Part shown: piece by piece, positions 41,095-50,056 of the stretch
Layout of the letters: the number at the start of each line of letters is the position of its first letter
Numbering within the stretch: position 1 is the first letter of the stretch
Notes under the pieces: generated by a model
What the model saw: only the letters and a program-made list of their open reading frames with translations
What the model was told of the DNA's origin: nothing
Database searches by the model: none
Made by a program: the position numbers and the translations under genes
From: Aeromonas rivipollensis
Lineage (GTDB): Bacteria > Pseudomonadota > Gammaproteobacteria > Enterobacterales > Aeromonadaceae
Assembly (NCBI RefSeq): GCF_037811135.1
Contig: NZ_CP149130.1
Location: 1,298,501-1,362,500, forward strand
Length of the DNA: 64,000 nucleotides
Reading direction: 5' to 3'

Positions 41095-42396
41095 ATGACA
41101 GAAACGGCATTGTTACTCATCAATTCATGTGCCGTGCTGGAAAGCCTGCTGATAAAAGGCGAGTGGCAAGTGGAGCAGGCGAGTTCCCTGGCGGTGGCAG
41201 AACAGAAATTGCAGGAAAAGGCGTATCCCCTGGTGCTGGTGGCCATCAAGCCGGAGCAGCATGACGCCTTGTATTCCCTGATTGGCCAATACTCCAGCAG
41301 CCTGTGGATTGGCCTGATCGAGCGTGATTGCCTGGCCAGCGAAGCCCTGCGCAACCTGCTTGCAGCCTGTTTCCATGATTTCCACACCTTCCCGCTCGAT
41401 CAGGAAAGACTCTCCCACAGCCTGGGTCATGCGCTGGGAATGGCGCAGCTCATCCGGCGCCATCGACCCAAGATGCCGGCTCAGCTGCGCTTCATCCAGG
41501 GGGAGAGCAGCGCCATTCGTCAGTTGCGCGAGCAGATCATGCGGCTGCAACATTGTCGCCTGCCCGTGCTGGTGACCGGACCCAGCGGAACCGGCAAGGA
41601 GCTGGTGGCTCGTGAGCTGCACTACAGCACCTTCGGTGAAGACAGTCCTTTTGTGGCCGTCAACTGCGGCGCCATGCCCCATCAGCTGATCCAGTCCGAG
41701 CTGTTCGGCCACGTCAAGGGGGCCTTCACCGGTGCCCAGAGCCGCAAGATAGGCAAGATTGAGGCGGCCGATGGCGGCACCCTGTTCCTCGACGAGATCG
41801 GGGAGTTGCCACTGGAGGACCAGGCGACCCTGCTGCGCTTCTTGCAGGAACAGAGCATAGAGGCCGTGGGCAGTCATCTGACCCGGACTGTGGATGTGAG
41901 GGTCATCGCAGCCACCAATATCGACGTGGAGCAGGCGGTGGCCAGCGGCGGATTTCGCATGGACCTCTACTATCGGCTCAATGTGGTACGGCTGCGCACC
42001 CCTGCCTTGTGCGAACGGGCCGAGGATATCCAGCTGCTTGCCGACGATATACTGGCAGAAGTGCGGGGAGGGCGGATGCTGAGCTTTACCCACAAGGCGC
42101 GTCAGGCCATGCAATCCTATGGCTGGCCTGGCAATGTCAGGGAGCTGCGCAACCGGGTGCAACGGGCTGCAGTCATGTGTTCGGGCCCCTTCATCGAGGC
42201 CGATGACATGGAGCTGACCAACATGGATTCCCTGTTGCTCGATGGCTCGCTCAAAGCCGTGCGTGAGGCAGCAGAGCGCCAGGCGCTGCAACGGACGCTG
42301 GCCCGTTTCCCGGATCAGCTGGAGGAGGTGGCGCGCACCCTGGACATCTCGCGCGCCACCCTCTACCGTCTGCTGGACAAGCACGACCTGCTGTAG
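41095..42396 (+). CDS. Sigma-54-dependent activator of VpsR/FleQ type, probable fap regulator
   Basis: 433 residues. The N-terminal ~125 residues form a degenerate receiver-like domain ([20 protein letters not shown]; later [20 protein letters not shown]) of the kind found in VpsR. The AAA+ domain has Walker A GPSGTGKE (~160), the sigma-54 contact loop GAFTGA (~212), Walker [12 protein letters not shown] and arginine-finger region [12 protein letters not shown]-terminal Fis-type helix-turn-helix ends the protein ([20 protein letters not shown]). VpsR and FleQ relatives respond to cyclic di-GMP and control matrix genes; a similar input here is inference. The divergent position opposite a sigma-54 promoter makes the fap operon the obvious target. 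Confidence 0.87.
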   Translation: MTETALLLINSCAVLESLLIKGEWQVEQASSLAVAEQKLQEKAYPLVLVAIKPEQHDALYSLIGQYSSSLWIGLIERDCLASEALRNLLAACFHDFHTFPLDQERLSHSLGHALGMAQLIRRHRPKMPAQLRFIQGESSAIRQLREQIMRLQHCRLPVLVTGPSGTGKELVARELHYSTFGEDSPFVAVNCGAMPHQLIQSELFGHVKGAFTGAQSRKIGKIEAADGGTLFLDEIGELPLEDQATLLRFLQEQSIEAVGSHLTRTVDVRVIAATNIDVEQAVASGGFRMDLYYRLNVVRLRTPALCERAEDIQLLADDILAEVRGGRMLSFTHKARQAMQSYGWPGNVRELRNRVQRAAVMCSGPFIEADDMELTNMDSLLLDGSLKAVREAAERQALQRTLARFPDQLEEVARTLDISRATLYRLLDKHDLL

Positions 42397-42447
42397 TCCT
42401 CGTCATTGCGTGCATGGCGGCTCTTGCTCCATGCCGTTCGGTGCCAA

Positions 42448-42473
42448 ACCCCGGGCAACAGGCCCGGGTTTTT
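42448..42473 (+). terminator. Intrinsic terminator of the fap regulator gene
   Basis: CCCGGGC / GCCCGGG with a five-base loop followed by TTTTTATTTG, 52 bases past the stop codon. Confidence 0.88.
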
Positions 42474-42527
42474 ATTTGTGCAAATGTGCACAACCCGGCC
42501 GGGCGGCGGATGCGTTCGAGGGGGTCG

Positions 42528-44159
42528 TCAGGAGGCGTGCGTTGCCAGCTGGCACAGACGGCGCGCCGCCTCCTCTTCACTTTGGACCACCTGATGGACG
42601 CCGCGGATCAGCAGGTGATGCACCTCTTCCGCCTGGTGACCACAGGCGGCAATGCGCAGCAGGTCTCCCTGTTCACGGGCTCTCGCAGCAATTTCTCCGG
42701 CCAGCAGGCTGTCATCCAGGGTGATGAGCAACCAGCTGGCATCGGGGAGCGCCACCGAGAGCAGGTCGTTCTGGATGGGGTGGCCTGCGAGGCAGGTGAT
42801 CCCCTGAGCGCGCCAGGGTTCCAGCAACTGCTCATCCGGATCTATCACCACCATCTCCCTTCCTTGCTCATGCAACTGCCGAATCAAATGGCTGCCGATG
42901 GCGTCGGCCCCGACCACCACCACATGACCCTGCAGGGGACAGAGGGAAGTACCGGTCTCGACCTGGGGCTCAGGCTTGCTTCTTAGCCAGCTCTCGACCT
43001 GGTTGAACACCAGTGGATTGAGCATGATGGAGAAGCAGGCGCCCACCAGCACCAGATCGCGCGCCACATCGGGCACCAAGCCGAGCATGGCACCCAGCCC
43101 CATCAGGATGAAGGAGAACTCCCCCACCTGGGCCAGGCTGGCCGAGATGGTCAGTGCCGTGCGCACGCTGTGGCCAAACAGGCGCACTATGGCGAAGGCC
43201 GCCACCGACTTGCCGATGACAATGACAAAGAGGGTTGCCAGCACCGCCATCGGCTCGCGCAGCAAGATGGTGGGGTCAAACAGCATGCCCACAGAGACGA
43301 AGAAGAGCACGGCGAAGGCATCCTGCAGTGGCAGGGTATCGTTGGCAGCCTTGTGGCTGAGGTGGGAGCTGTTCATCACTACCCCGGCGAAGAAGGCGCC
43401 GAGGGCGAAGGAGACACCGAACAGCTTGACCGCCCCGAAGGCGATACCCAGGGAGCAGGAGAGCACGGCCAGGGTAAAGAGTTCGCGGGAGCCGGTGGCG
43501 GCGGTGCGGGCCAGCATCCAGGGGATGAGGCGGCGGCCCCCTATGGTCATCAGTGCGATGAAGGCGGCCACCTTGGCCAGGGTGAAGCCCAGATCCCGGA
43601 GTACATGGGCCAGGGTCAGGGCCTCGCCTCCGGTCTGCAGGTTCGCCAGTATGGGGAGCAGCACCAGGGCCAGCACCATCACCAGATCCTCGACGATGAG
43701 CCAGCCGATGGCGATGCGCCCCTCCTTGGTATCCAGTTGCCCCCGGCTCTCCAGCGCCCGCAGCAGCACCACTGTGCTGGCGGTGGAGAGTGCCAGCCCG
43801 AACACCAGGCCGGCGGTGATGCTCCAGCCGAGCAACTGGGAGAGGCCGAGCCCGAGCAGGGTCGCCAGGGTGATCTGCACTATGGCGCCCGGGATGGCGA
43901 TGTGTTTGACCGAGAGCAGATCTTTCAGGGAGAAGTGCAGGCCGACGCCAAACATCAACAGAATGACGCCGATCTCCGCCAATTCGGGGGCGAGTCTCAA
44001 ATCGGCCACATAGCCGGGGGTGAATGGGCCGCATACGACCCCGGCTGCCAGATAACCCACCATGGGGGAGATGCGCAGGCGTTGAGCCAGCATGCCAAAA
44101 AGATAGGCGAGCACGAAGCCGCCAACCAGGGTTGTGATCAGGGGGAGTGAATGGTCCAT
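42528..44159 (-). CDS. ybaL: Monovalent cation:proton antiporter, CPA2 family (YbaL)
   Basis: 543 residues. About twelve membrane helices span the first ~390 residues: LITTLVGGFVLAYLFGMLAQ, LRISPMVGYLAAGVVCGPF, LSTASTVVLLRALE and VSFALGAFFAGVVMNSSHLS. A cytoplasmic TrkA-N/RCK nucleotide-binding domain follows (VVVGADAIGSHLIRQLHEQG, ending near the C-terminus). It aligns closely with E. coli YbaL, a KefB/KefC relative, but the C-terminal domain is the more divergent part. Exchanges potassium or sodium for protons at the inner membrane; the ion was not determined. It is convergent with the fap regulator and divergent from nothing recognisable upstream; single-gene unit. Confidence 0.92.
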   Translation of the reverse strand: MDHSLPLITTLVGGFVLAYLFGMLAQRLRISPMVGYLAAGVVCGPFTPGYVADLRLAPELAEIGVILLMFGVGLHFSLKDLLSVKHIAIPGAIVQITLATLLGLGLSQLLGWSITAGLVFGLALSTASTVVLLRALESRGQLDTKEGRIAIGWLIVEDLVMVLALVLLPILANLQTGGEALTLAHVLRDLGFTLAKVAAFIALMTIGGRRLIPWMLARTAATGSRELFTLAVLSCSLGIAFGAVKLFGVSFALGAFFAGVVMNSSHLSHKAANDTLPLQDAFAVLFFVSVGMLFDPTILLREPMAVLATLFVIVIGKSVAAFAIVRLFGHSVRTALTISASLAQVGEFSFILMGLGAMLGLVPDVARDLVLVGACFSIMLNPLVFNQVESWLRSKPEPQVETGTSLCPLQGHVVVVGADAIGSHLIRQLHEQGREMVVIDPDEQLLEPWRAQGITCLAGHPIQNDLLSVALPDASWLLITLDDSLLAGEIAARAREQGDLLRIAACGHQAEEVHHLLIRGVHQVVQSEEEAARRLCQLATHAS

Positions 44160-44520
44160 GTCGTCACCTCGCTAATGGCAGTCAGGGGCTACCAGATCAC
44201 CAGGAGGCGAAGAGGGCAGCTGTCAATGAGCAGGGGGCGAAAGAGACAGAAGTTGGCCGCATCAAGCACAATATCTTGGAGGCAACAGATGCCGTTTCCA
44301 TTGAAAAGTAATGTATTTTTACTGCTCGAGCAACACTTATCCAAGTTTCAGATCTAATTTGACTTCAAGCTCATATAAAACATTGTTTTGTGAGTGGTTA
44401 AAAAGTCTTTTCCGGTAAATATTGGCAGGAGTAATCAATCCTTGATGGGTTTTTGGCTCGCCGGGGAGCCAAGATGACGGAGGCGGCCTCCTGGCCGCCT
44501 CCGTTGATGCGCACCAAGGA
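44160..44520. other. Gene-free stretch between ybaL and ggt
   Basis: 361 bases holding the ybaL promoter region and the ggt 3' end signals. Two hairpins lie behind ggt: GGAGGCGGCC / GGCCGCCTCC with loop TCCT (44479-44502) and TTGGCTC / GAGCCAA (44453-44472). Neither has a U-tract on the minus strand. The middle part (about 44300-44420) is AT-rich and without a recognisable element. Confidence 0.5.
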
Positions 44521-46302
44521 TTACTCGCCCCTGGCAACCCCCTCCCGCCTCGGGTCTGCGGCGCCAAACCAGCCACCGGCATTGCGTTGCACCCCCTGCA
44601 AGCCCGAAGTCTGCTCGCTGAGCACTATCTCGTGTCCCCTGGCCTTGAGCCCCTGGATAACGGACTCGGGCGTGCGTCCCTGCTCCAGCTCGGTGGGGCC
44701 GTTGCGGCTGCCGAAGTTGGGCAGGTCGATGGCCTGCTGCAGGTTCAGCCCCCAGTCCTGGGTGCCGAGCAGCGTCTTGCCCACGTAGTTGATGATGGCC
44801 GAGCCACCGGGGGAGCCCAGGCTCATCTCCAGCTGCTTGCTCTGCTTGTCGAACACCAGCAGGGGCGACATGGAGGAGCGCGGGCGCTTGCCGGGCTCGA
44901 CCCGGTTGGCCACCGGCAGACCGGCGGCATCCACCGAGGTGAAGGAGAAGTCGGTGAGCTGGTTGTTGAGCAGGTAGCCGTTGACCATCAGCCGGGAGCC
45001 GAAGCCGTCCTCGATGGAGCTGGTCATGGAGACCGCCATGCCGTCCCCATCCACTATGGAGACGTGGCTGGTGGAGGGCAGCTCAGGGGTGGCGTCCTTG
45101 CCCATGGTCAGCGCCAGTGGCGGCGTGCCCGGTTGGGCGACGCCCATGGACTTGGCACCGATGAGCCGGCCCCGCTCGGCGAGATAGCCCTTGTCCAGCA
45201 TGCCGCGCACCGGCACCTCGACGAAGTCGCCGTCGGCCACGTACTGGTTGCGATCGGCGAAGGCGAGTCGCGCCGCCTCGCTGTAAAGGTGGATCGCCTC
45301 GCTTGAGGCGGCCAGCCGGCCGTCCGCCCCCTGTACCGGCCTGAGGGCCGCCATGTCGCGGCTCTCCAGCATGCCGAAGATCTGGCCGAGGGCCAGGGTG
45401 CCCGAGGAGGGCGTCGGGAAGCCGCACACCTCGCTCTGGCGATAGTCAAAGCAGAGGCCGTCCCGCAGCCTGGCGCTGTAGCTGGCCAGATCCGCGGCGC
45501 TCAGCACCCCGGGGTTGGTGGGATGGGCGTGGACTTTGGCCACCATGGCCTCGGCGATGGGCCCTCGATAGAAGGCATCGGCGCCATCCCGTGCCAGCGT
45601 CCTGAGTACCCCGGCCAGTGCCGGGTTGGTGAGGCGGGTGCCCGCCGCCCTGGGGCTGCCATCCGCCTGATAGAAGTAAGCCCTGGCCTCGGGGTCTTTG
45701 GCCAGATAGGGATCCTTGGCGAGCAGGGTGGCGAGGCGGGGGCTTATCACAAAGCCCTGCTCTGCCAGGGCGATGGCGGGCTCGAACAGGCTGGCCCAGG
45801 GCAGCTTGCCATAGCGGGCGTGGGCCAGCGCCAGGGCGCGTACAGTACCGGGGGCGCCGACCGAGCGACCGCCCACCACACCGTCATAGAACGCCATCGG
45901 CTTGCCGTCCTTCATGAACAGCTGATCCGTGGCCGCTGCCGGTGCCGTCTCCCGGCCATCCACGGCCGCCACCTGCTTGCCATCCCACACCAGCATGAGG
46001 GAGCCGCCGCCGATCCCGGAAGATTGCGGCTCCACCAGAGTCAATACCAGCTGGACGGCGATGGCCGCATCGACGGCGCTGCCGCCCGCCTTGACGATCT
46101 GGTAACCCGCATCCGCCGCCAGCGGGTTGGCCGCGGCCACCATGAAGTCGCGCCCCTGCCAGCCCGGCTTGTCGGTCCAGCCGCTGGCCGCCTCGGGGGC
46201 TGTCAGGGTCTGGGGAGGGGGGACATAATGAAAGGCACTCTGGGGGGCGCAGCCGGTGAGCAGGCCGAAGGCCACCAGCAGGGCGAGGGGTTTGAGGGAC
46301 AT
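44521..46302 (-). CDS. ggt: Gamma-glutamyltransferase, lipoprotein form
   Basis: 593 residues. The signal peptide ends in a lipobox (LLTGC, Cys18), so the precursor should be a membrane-anchored lipoprotein rather than the soluble periplasmic form. Ggt fold and motifs: MVAAANPLAADAGYQIVKAG, SSGIGGGSLMLVW, GGRSVGAPGTV, the self-cleavage site PSTSHVSIVDGDG with the nucleophilic Thr near residue 410, and MSPLLVF...SLGSPGGSAIINYV. The large and small subunits arise by cleavage before this Thr. It hydrolyses or transfers gamma-glutamyl groups from glutathione and related compounds. Divergent from an SGNH hydrolase lipoprotein gene 114 bases away. Confidence 0.92.
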   Translation of the reverse strand: MSLKPLALLVAFGLLTGCAPQSAFHYVPPPQTLTAPEAASGWTDKPGWQGRDFMVAAANPLAADAGYQIVKAGGSAVDAAIAVQLVLTLVEPQSSGIGGGSLMLVWDGKQVAAVDGRETAPAAATDQLFMKDGKPMAFYDGVVGGRSVGAPGTVRALALAHARYGKLPWASLFEPAIALAEQGFVISPRLATLLAKDPYLAKDPEARAYFYQADGSPRAAGTRLTNPALAGVLRTLARDGADAFYRGPIAEAMVAKVHAHPTNPGVLSAADLASYSARLRDGLCFDYRQSEVCGFPTPSSGTLALGQIFGMLESRDMAALRPVQGADGRLAASSEAIHLYSEAARLAFADRNQYVADGDFVEVPVRGMLDKGYLAERGRLIGAKSMGVAQPGTPPLALTMGKDATPELPSTSHVSIVDGDGMAVSMTSSIEDGFGSRLMVNGYLLNNQLTDFSFTSVDAAGLPVANRVEPGKRPRSSMSPLLVFDKQSKQLEMSLGSPGGSAIINYVGKTLLGTQDWGLNLQQAIDLPNFGSRNGPTELEQGRTPESVIQGLKARGHEIVLSEQTSGLQGVQRNAGGWFGAADPRREGVARGE

Positions 46303-46416
46303 GACAGGCTCCTTGTCGGTTTATTGTACAGTCATCGGAATGTGGCACAGTTGGAGCCCGATTGAAAGATTGTCTTTATACTCATATGGTTACAAAAATC
46401 TCAAGGAGGGCCCAGG

Positions 46417-47031
46417 ATGCACAAGGAACGACTGGTGAGGCGTTGCGTGACGGGGCTGCTCTGCCTGCTGCTGGCCGCCTGCGGCGAGCCGGGGTTCAGA
46501 CCCCTGGGGGCGGGGGAGACCATACTGGCCTTTGGTGACAGCCTGACCGAAGGGCGCGGTGCCAGCCCGGCCCAGAGCTACCCCAGCGTACTGGCGAGCT
46601 TGAGTGGTCACCCCGTCATCAATGCCGGGGTGTCGGGGGAACTGAGCCAGGCGGGCAGGGCCCGCTTGCCGGCGCTGCTGGCCGAGCACAGGCCCGCCCT
46701 GGTGATCTTGCTGGAGGGAGGCAACGACATGCTGCGCGGCAGCGGCGAGGTGGCGCTCAAGGCCAATCTCGCCGCCATGATAGAGGCGGTGCAGGGCAGC
46801 GGTGCCCAGGTGCTGCTGGTGGCCGTGCCCCGCAAGTCCCTGTTTGCCGATGGTGCGCCGCTATACGGGGAACTGGCAGAGCAGTATGGGCTGGTGCTGG
46901 ACGAGGAGAGCATTGGCGAGCTGCTGCGCAGCCGCGAGTTCAAGTCCGACGCGGTGCATCTCAATGGGGCGGGTTATCGCGCCCTGGCCGAGCGGCTATA
47001 CCGGCTTTTGCAGGAGCGCGGCGCGTTCTGA
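46417..47031 (+). CDS. SGNH-fold esterase/lysophospholipase, lipoprotein (TesA-like)
   Basis: 204 residues. A basic N-terminus and hydrophobic stretch end in LLAAC (Cys22), a lipobox. SGNH blocks: GDSLTEG with nucleophile Ser42, NAGVSGE (Gly), GGNDML (Asn) and SDAVHLN supplying Asp and His. Members such as TesA cleave thioesters, lysophospholipids and aryl esters. Most TesA enzymes are soluble periplasmic proteins; a lipid anchor would tie this one to a membrane. It ends with a strong bidirectional terminator shared with rdgC. Confidence 0.86.
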   Translation: MHKERLVRRCVTGLLCLLLAACGEPGFRPLGAGETILAFGDSLTEGRGASPAQSYPSVLASLSGHPVINAGVSGELSQAGRARLPALLAEHRPALVILLEGGNDMLRGSGEVALKANLAAMIEAVQGSGAQVLLVAVPRKSLFADGAPLYGELAEQYGLVLDEESIGELLRSREFKSDAVHLNGAGYRALAERLYRLLQERGAF

Positions 47032-47071
47032 AGCGGGTGCTCCTGCCGTGTCGGCGGGGCTACCCGGGATC

Positions 47072-47099
47072 AAAAAAAACCGCCGAGGCGGTTTTTTTT
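47072..47099. terminator. Bidirectional terminator between the SGNH esterase gene and rdgC
   Basis: A-run, AACCGCC / GGCGGTT with a two-base centre, T-run: symmetrical, so it serves both convergent genes. Confidence 0.92.
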
Positions 47100-47115
47100 A
47101 CAGGCAAGGGACAAC

Positions 47116-48027
47116 TCAGAGGGACTGCTCTTCGCCACCCAGGGCGGCAAACAGCGCCGGGATGAACTGGGCCAGCTCGGCGGTCACCAGGGCAAAGTCC
47201 GCATCCAGGCGGGCGGCGGGATCCTCGCTGGTCACGTCGTCGTTCTGCTCGCGCAGCTCTTCGCTGAACTTGAGGCGCTTGATGGAGAGATCGTCCCCCA
47301 GCACGAAGCTCAGGGTCTCGCCCCAGTTCAGGGCCAGCTTGGTCACCAGCTTGTCGTTGGCCAGGTGATTCTTGATCTCGTCGCTCATCAGATCCTGCTG
47401 CTTGCAGCGGATGATGCCGCCGTGTTCCATGGCACTGCGCAGCTCGGCCTCGTCTTCCAGGGTGAAGCTGGCGGGCAGATTGCCCTCGTTCAGCCACTCG
47501 GTCATGGTGATCTCGGGCGGGTTCTTGAGGGCCACCGGCACCACGGGCAGGGTGCCTATGCTCTTGCGCAGCAGCGCCAGCAGATCGTCCGCCTTCTTGG
47601 CGGAGCCGGCGTCCACCACCATCAGGTTGTCGGCCGGATTGATCCAGGCGAAGGTCTGGCTGGTGCGGCTGAAGGCGCGGGGCAGCAGGGTGTGGAGTAT
47701 CTCCTCCTTGAGGGCCTCCTTCTCCTTCTTCTTGAGGGCGCGGCCCTGCTCGAATTCGATCGCTTCCACCTTCTCCGCCAGCATCTCCTTGACCACTGTG
47801 CCCGGCAGCATCTTCTCTTCCTTGCGGGCGCAGAGCAGGATATGGCCAGAGGCGCTGTGAGTCAGGGTGGAGCCGAATTTACCGAGGGGCTTGACCCACC
47901 CGAACCGGGAGATGTCCTGACTGCCGCACGGGGTGAAGGCACAGGCCTCGAGCTGGGTTTCCAGCTGATCCACGGTCAGGTCAAAGGGGCGGGTAAAGCG
48001 ATAAATCTGCAGGTTTTTAAACCACAT
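47116..48027 (-). CDS. rdgC: Recombination-associated protein RdgC
   Basis: 303 residues, normal RdgC length, starting with the family N-terminus MWFKNLQIYRFTRPFDL and containing FGWVKPLGKFG, LLCARKEEKMLPGTVVKE and FAWINPADNLMVVDAGSAKK. It forms a ring-shaped dimer that binds double-stranded DNA and restrains RecA-promoted strand exchange. Cytoplasmic. Single gene, convergent with the SGNH esterase gene. The start is the first ATG of the frame and matches the expected N-terminus. Confidence 0.95.
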   Translation of the reverse strand: MWFKNLQIYRFTRPFDLTVDQLETQLEACAFTPCGSQDISRFGWVKPLGKFGSTLTHSASGHILLCARKEEKMLPGTVVKEMLAEKVEAIEFEQGRALKKKEKEALKEEILHTLLPRAFSRTSQTFAWINPADNLMVVDAGSAKKADDLLALLRKSIGTLPVVPVALKNPPEITMTEWLNEGNLPASFTLEDEAELRSAMEHGGIIRCKQQDLMSDEIKNHLANDKLVTKLALNWGETLSFVLGDDLSIKRLKFSEELREQNDDVTSEDPAARLDADFALVTAELAQFIPALFAALGGEEQSL

Positions 48028-48207
48028 GGCGTCCTCGGTCTCATAGATTGTCCGGCGGGCATTGTACTAGAGAGGCGCTTTGTGATCAGCCAATCATTCT
48101 CGCTAAATAAAGGGCGATCGACTTCACATGGCCTCATCTTGACCGCCCGTCTTGTCATCGAACTCCCCTAGACTGCGAGTGTTCAAATTGTTAACAAGGA
48201 TGCGAAT

Positions 48208-48636
48208 ATGTTGAGAGCGAGCCGGCCGGAAGACATGGAAGAGATCGTCGAGATCTGGCTGCTGGCATCCTTGCAGGCCCATGATTTCGTTGACGCTTCC
48301 TGCTGGTGGCAGGCTCAGGAGGAGCTGCGTACCCGCTACCTCGACCACGCCCGCATCTGGGTGTTTGAAGAGCGCGGGGAGTTGCTCGGTTTCATGGCCC
48401 TGGTGGATGACTACCTGGCGGCTCTCTTCGTGCGACCCGACCGCCAGGGGCGCGGGGTTGGCCATGCCCTGCTGCAGGAGGCCAAGCAGCAAGAGGGGGC
48501 GCTCCATACCCGGGTCTTCGTGGAAAACGAGCCGGCGGTACGCTTCTATTGCCGCCACGGGTTCAGGATAGGGGGTGAGGTCTCGGATCCCCTGACCGGT
48601 CATCCCCAGTACCAGATGCATTTCCAAGCCGTCTGA
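48208..48636 (+). CDS. GNAT-family N-acetyltransferase
   Basis: 142 residues with the GNAT fold. An N-terminal strand and helix (LRASRPEDMEEIVEIWLLAS) precede the acetyl-CoA binding motif A, LFVRPDRQGRGVGHALLQEA (the Q/R-x-x-G-x-G/A loop). Motif B near the C-terminus is VFVENEPAVRFYCRHGF. The closest type by eye is the YiaC/YjaB-like group of small acetyltransferases acting on proteins or small amines. The substrate cannot be told. It stands alone between rdgC and sbcD. Confidence 0.88.
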   Translation: MLRASRPEDMEEIVEIWLLASLQAHDFVDASCWWQAQEELRTRYLDHARIWVFEERGELLGFMALVDDYLAALFVRPDRQGRGVGHALLQEAKQQEGALHTRVFVENEPAVRFYCRHGFRIGGEVSDPLTGHPQYQMHFQAV

Positions 48637-48743
48637 ATCTGACGTCACCGGCCTGTTTTGCTTGAAAAAAGAGGGGCGTATCCTCATCTTGTCCTCATCG
48701 GGTACCACTGGCACCCCCCCTCTTATCTTTCGAGCCGTTTTTC

Positions 48744-49970
48744 ATGAAGATCCTGCACACAGCCGACTGGCACCTTGGCCATCAACTCCATGGTCATGAG
48801 CGCCGCTTCGAACACGATGCCTTTCTCGACTGGCTGACCGACACCATCAAGACGCGGCAGATCGACGCCCTGCTGGTAGCAGGGGATCTGTTCGATACCG
48901 CAAATCCTCCCGCCAGCGCCTGGCAGCAGCTCTATCGATTCCTGGCCAGGCTGCGCGCCGAGATGCCCCGCCTCAACATGGTGCTGATCGGTGGCAACCA
49001 CGACTCTCCCTCCAAGCTGGACGCTCCCCACGAGCTGTTGCGGGCCTTCGACCTGCATCTGGTGGGCAGCATCAGCCGGGACGGGGAGGGCAAGCTCGAA
49101 ACCGATCGCCTGCTGGTGCCGCTGCAAGAGAGGGAGGGCAAGGTTGCCGCCTGGTGCGCCGCCGTGCCTTTTCTTCGCAGCAGCGACCTGCGGGTGGAGC
49201 CGCTCGAAGAGGGGCAGGATCGGCTGATCGAAGGAGTTCGCCAGATCTACCGGGAAGTACTGGCGCAAGGCCGCGCGCGCTGCGAGCCCGGTCAGGCCCT
49301 GATCGCCATGGGCCACGCCTACCTGGCCGCGGGTCAGCTCTCCGAGCTCTCCGAGCGGCGGGTGCTCGGCGGCAATCAGCACGCCCTGCCCGCCGACATC
49401 TTCGCCACCGCCGACTACACCGCCCTTGGCCACCTCCATCTGGCCCAGAGCCCGGCCGAGGGGGTGCACTACAGCGGCTCGCCGCTGCCGCTCTCGCTCG
49501 CCGAGGCCAACTACAACCACCAGGTGCTGGAGGTCAGGTTTGAGGGGGGCAAGCTGGCGGGGCTGGAGCGGATCCCTGTGCCCCGCGCGGTGGAGATGAT
49601 CCGCCTGCCCCAGGGCACCCTGGAAGAGGCGCTCACCGCCATAGAGGGGCTCTCCCTGCCCGACTGTCCCCAGGAGGCGCAGCCCTTCCTCGAGGTGAGG
49701 CTGCTGCTGCCTAAGCCCGAGGCCCGCATCCGCGAGCGCATTCTGGCGGCCATGGCGGGCAAACCGGTACGCCTCGCCCGCATCAGCACCCAGTATCAGG
49801 GCTCGGGGGAAGGGCTGGCCGATGGCCGCGAGCGGCGCAGGCTGGATGAGCTCTCCCCCACAGAGGTGTTCCGTCTCTGCTATCAGCGGCAGTTCGAGGG
49901 GGAGCCGGCGGCCGAGCTGGTCGCCTCGTTTGAAGAGATCCTGGAGCAGGTGAAGGAGTCCAACTCATGA
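48744..49970 (+). CDS. sbcD: Exonuclease subunit SbcD
   Basis: 408 residues, a Mre11-type calcineurin-like phosphoesterase and the nuclease subunit of SbcCD. All metal-binding motifs are present: DWHLGHQLHG at the N-terminus, AGDLFDT, GGNHDSP, GHAYLAAG and GHLHLAQS. SbcCD cuts hairpins and processes blocked or palindromic ends. The C-terminal domain (residues ~280-400) corresponds to the SbcC-binding and capping region. Its TGA overlaps the ATG of a 29-codon ORF, which in turn overlaps the sbcC start, forming a chain of ATGA junctions. Confidence 0.95.
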   Translation: MKILHTADWHLGHQLHGHERRFEHDAFLDWLTDTIKTRQIDALLVAGDLFDTANPPASAWQQLYRFLARLRAEMPRLNMVLIGGNHDSPSKLDAPHELLRAFDLHLVGSISRDGEGKLETDRLLVPLQEREGKVAAWCAAVPFLRSSDLRVEPLEEGQDRLIEGVRQIYREVLAQGRARCEPGQALIAMGHAYLAAGQLSELSERRVLGGNQHALPADIFATADYTALGHLHLAQSPAEGVHYSGSPLPLSLAEANYNHQVLEVRFEGGKLAGLERIPVPRAVEMIRLPQGTLEEALTAIEGLSLPDCPQEAQPFLEVRLLLPKPEARIRERILAAMAGKPVRLARISTQYQGSGEGLADGRERRRLDELSPTEVFRLCYQRQFEGEPAAELVASFEEILEQVKESNS

Positions 49971-50056
49971 AAATCTTGTTGCTCTCCGGTGAGGGCAAGG
50001 CCCGAGCAAGCCGCCCCGAGCATAAAGAGATGCGGATGAAGGAGTGCCATTCATGA
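49967..50056 (+). CDS. 29-codon ORF bridging sbcD and sbcC
   Basis: MKILLLSGEGKARASRPEHK and nine further residues. The ATG overlaps the sbcD stop as ATGA (49967-49970), and its own stop overlaps the sbcC start in the same way (50053-50056). The first 12 codons resemble the sbcC start (MKILLLSGEGKA against MKILSLAGENLA), and 15 bases around the start codon are identical to those at sbcC. It may be a relic of a duplicated sbcC start kept as a coupling leader. Whether the peptide has a function is unknown. Confidence 0.55.
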   Translation: MKILLLSGEGKARASRPEHKEMRMKECHS

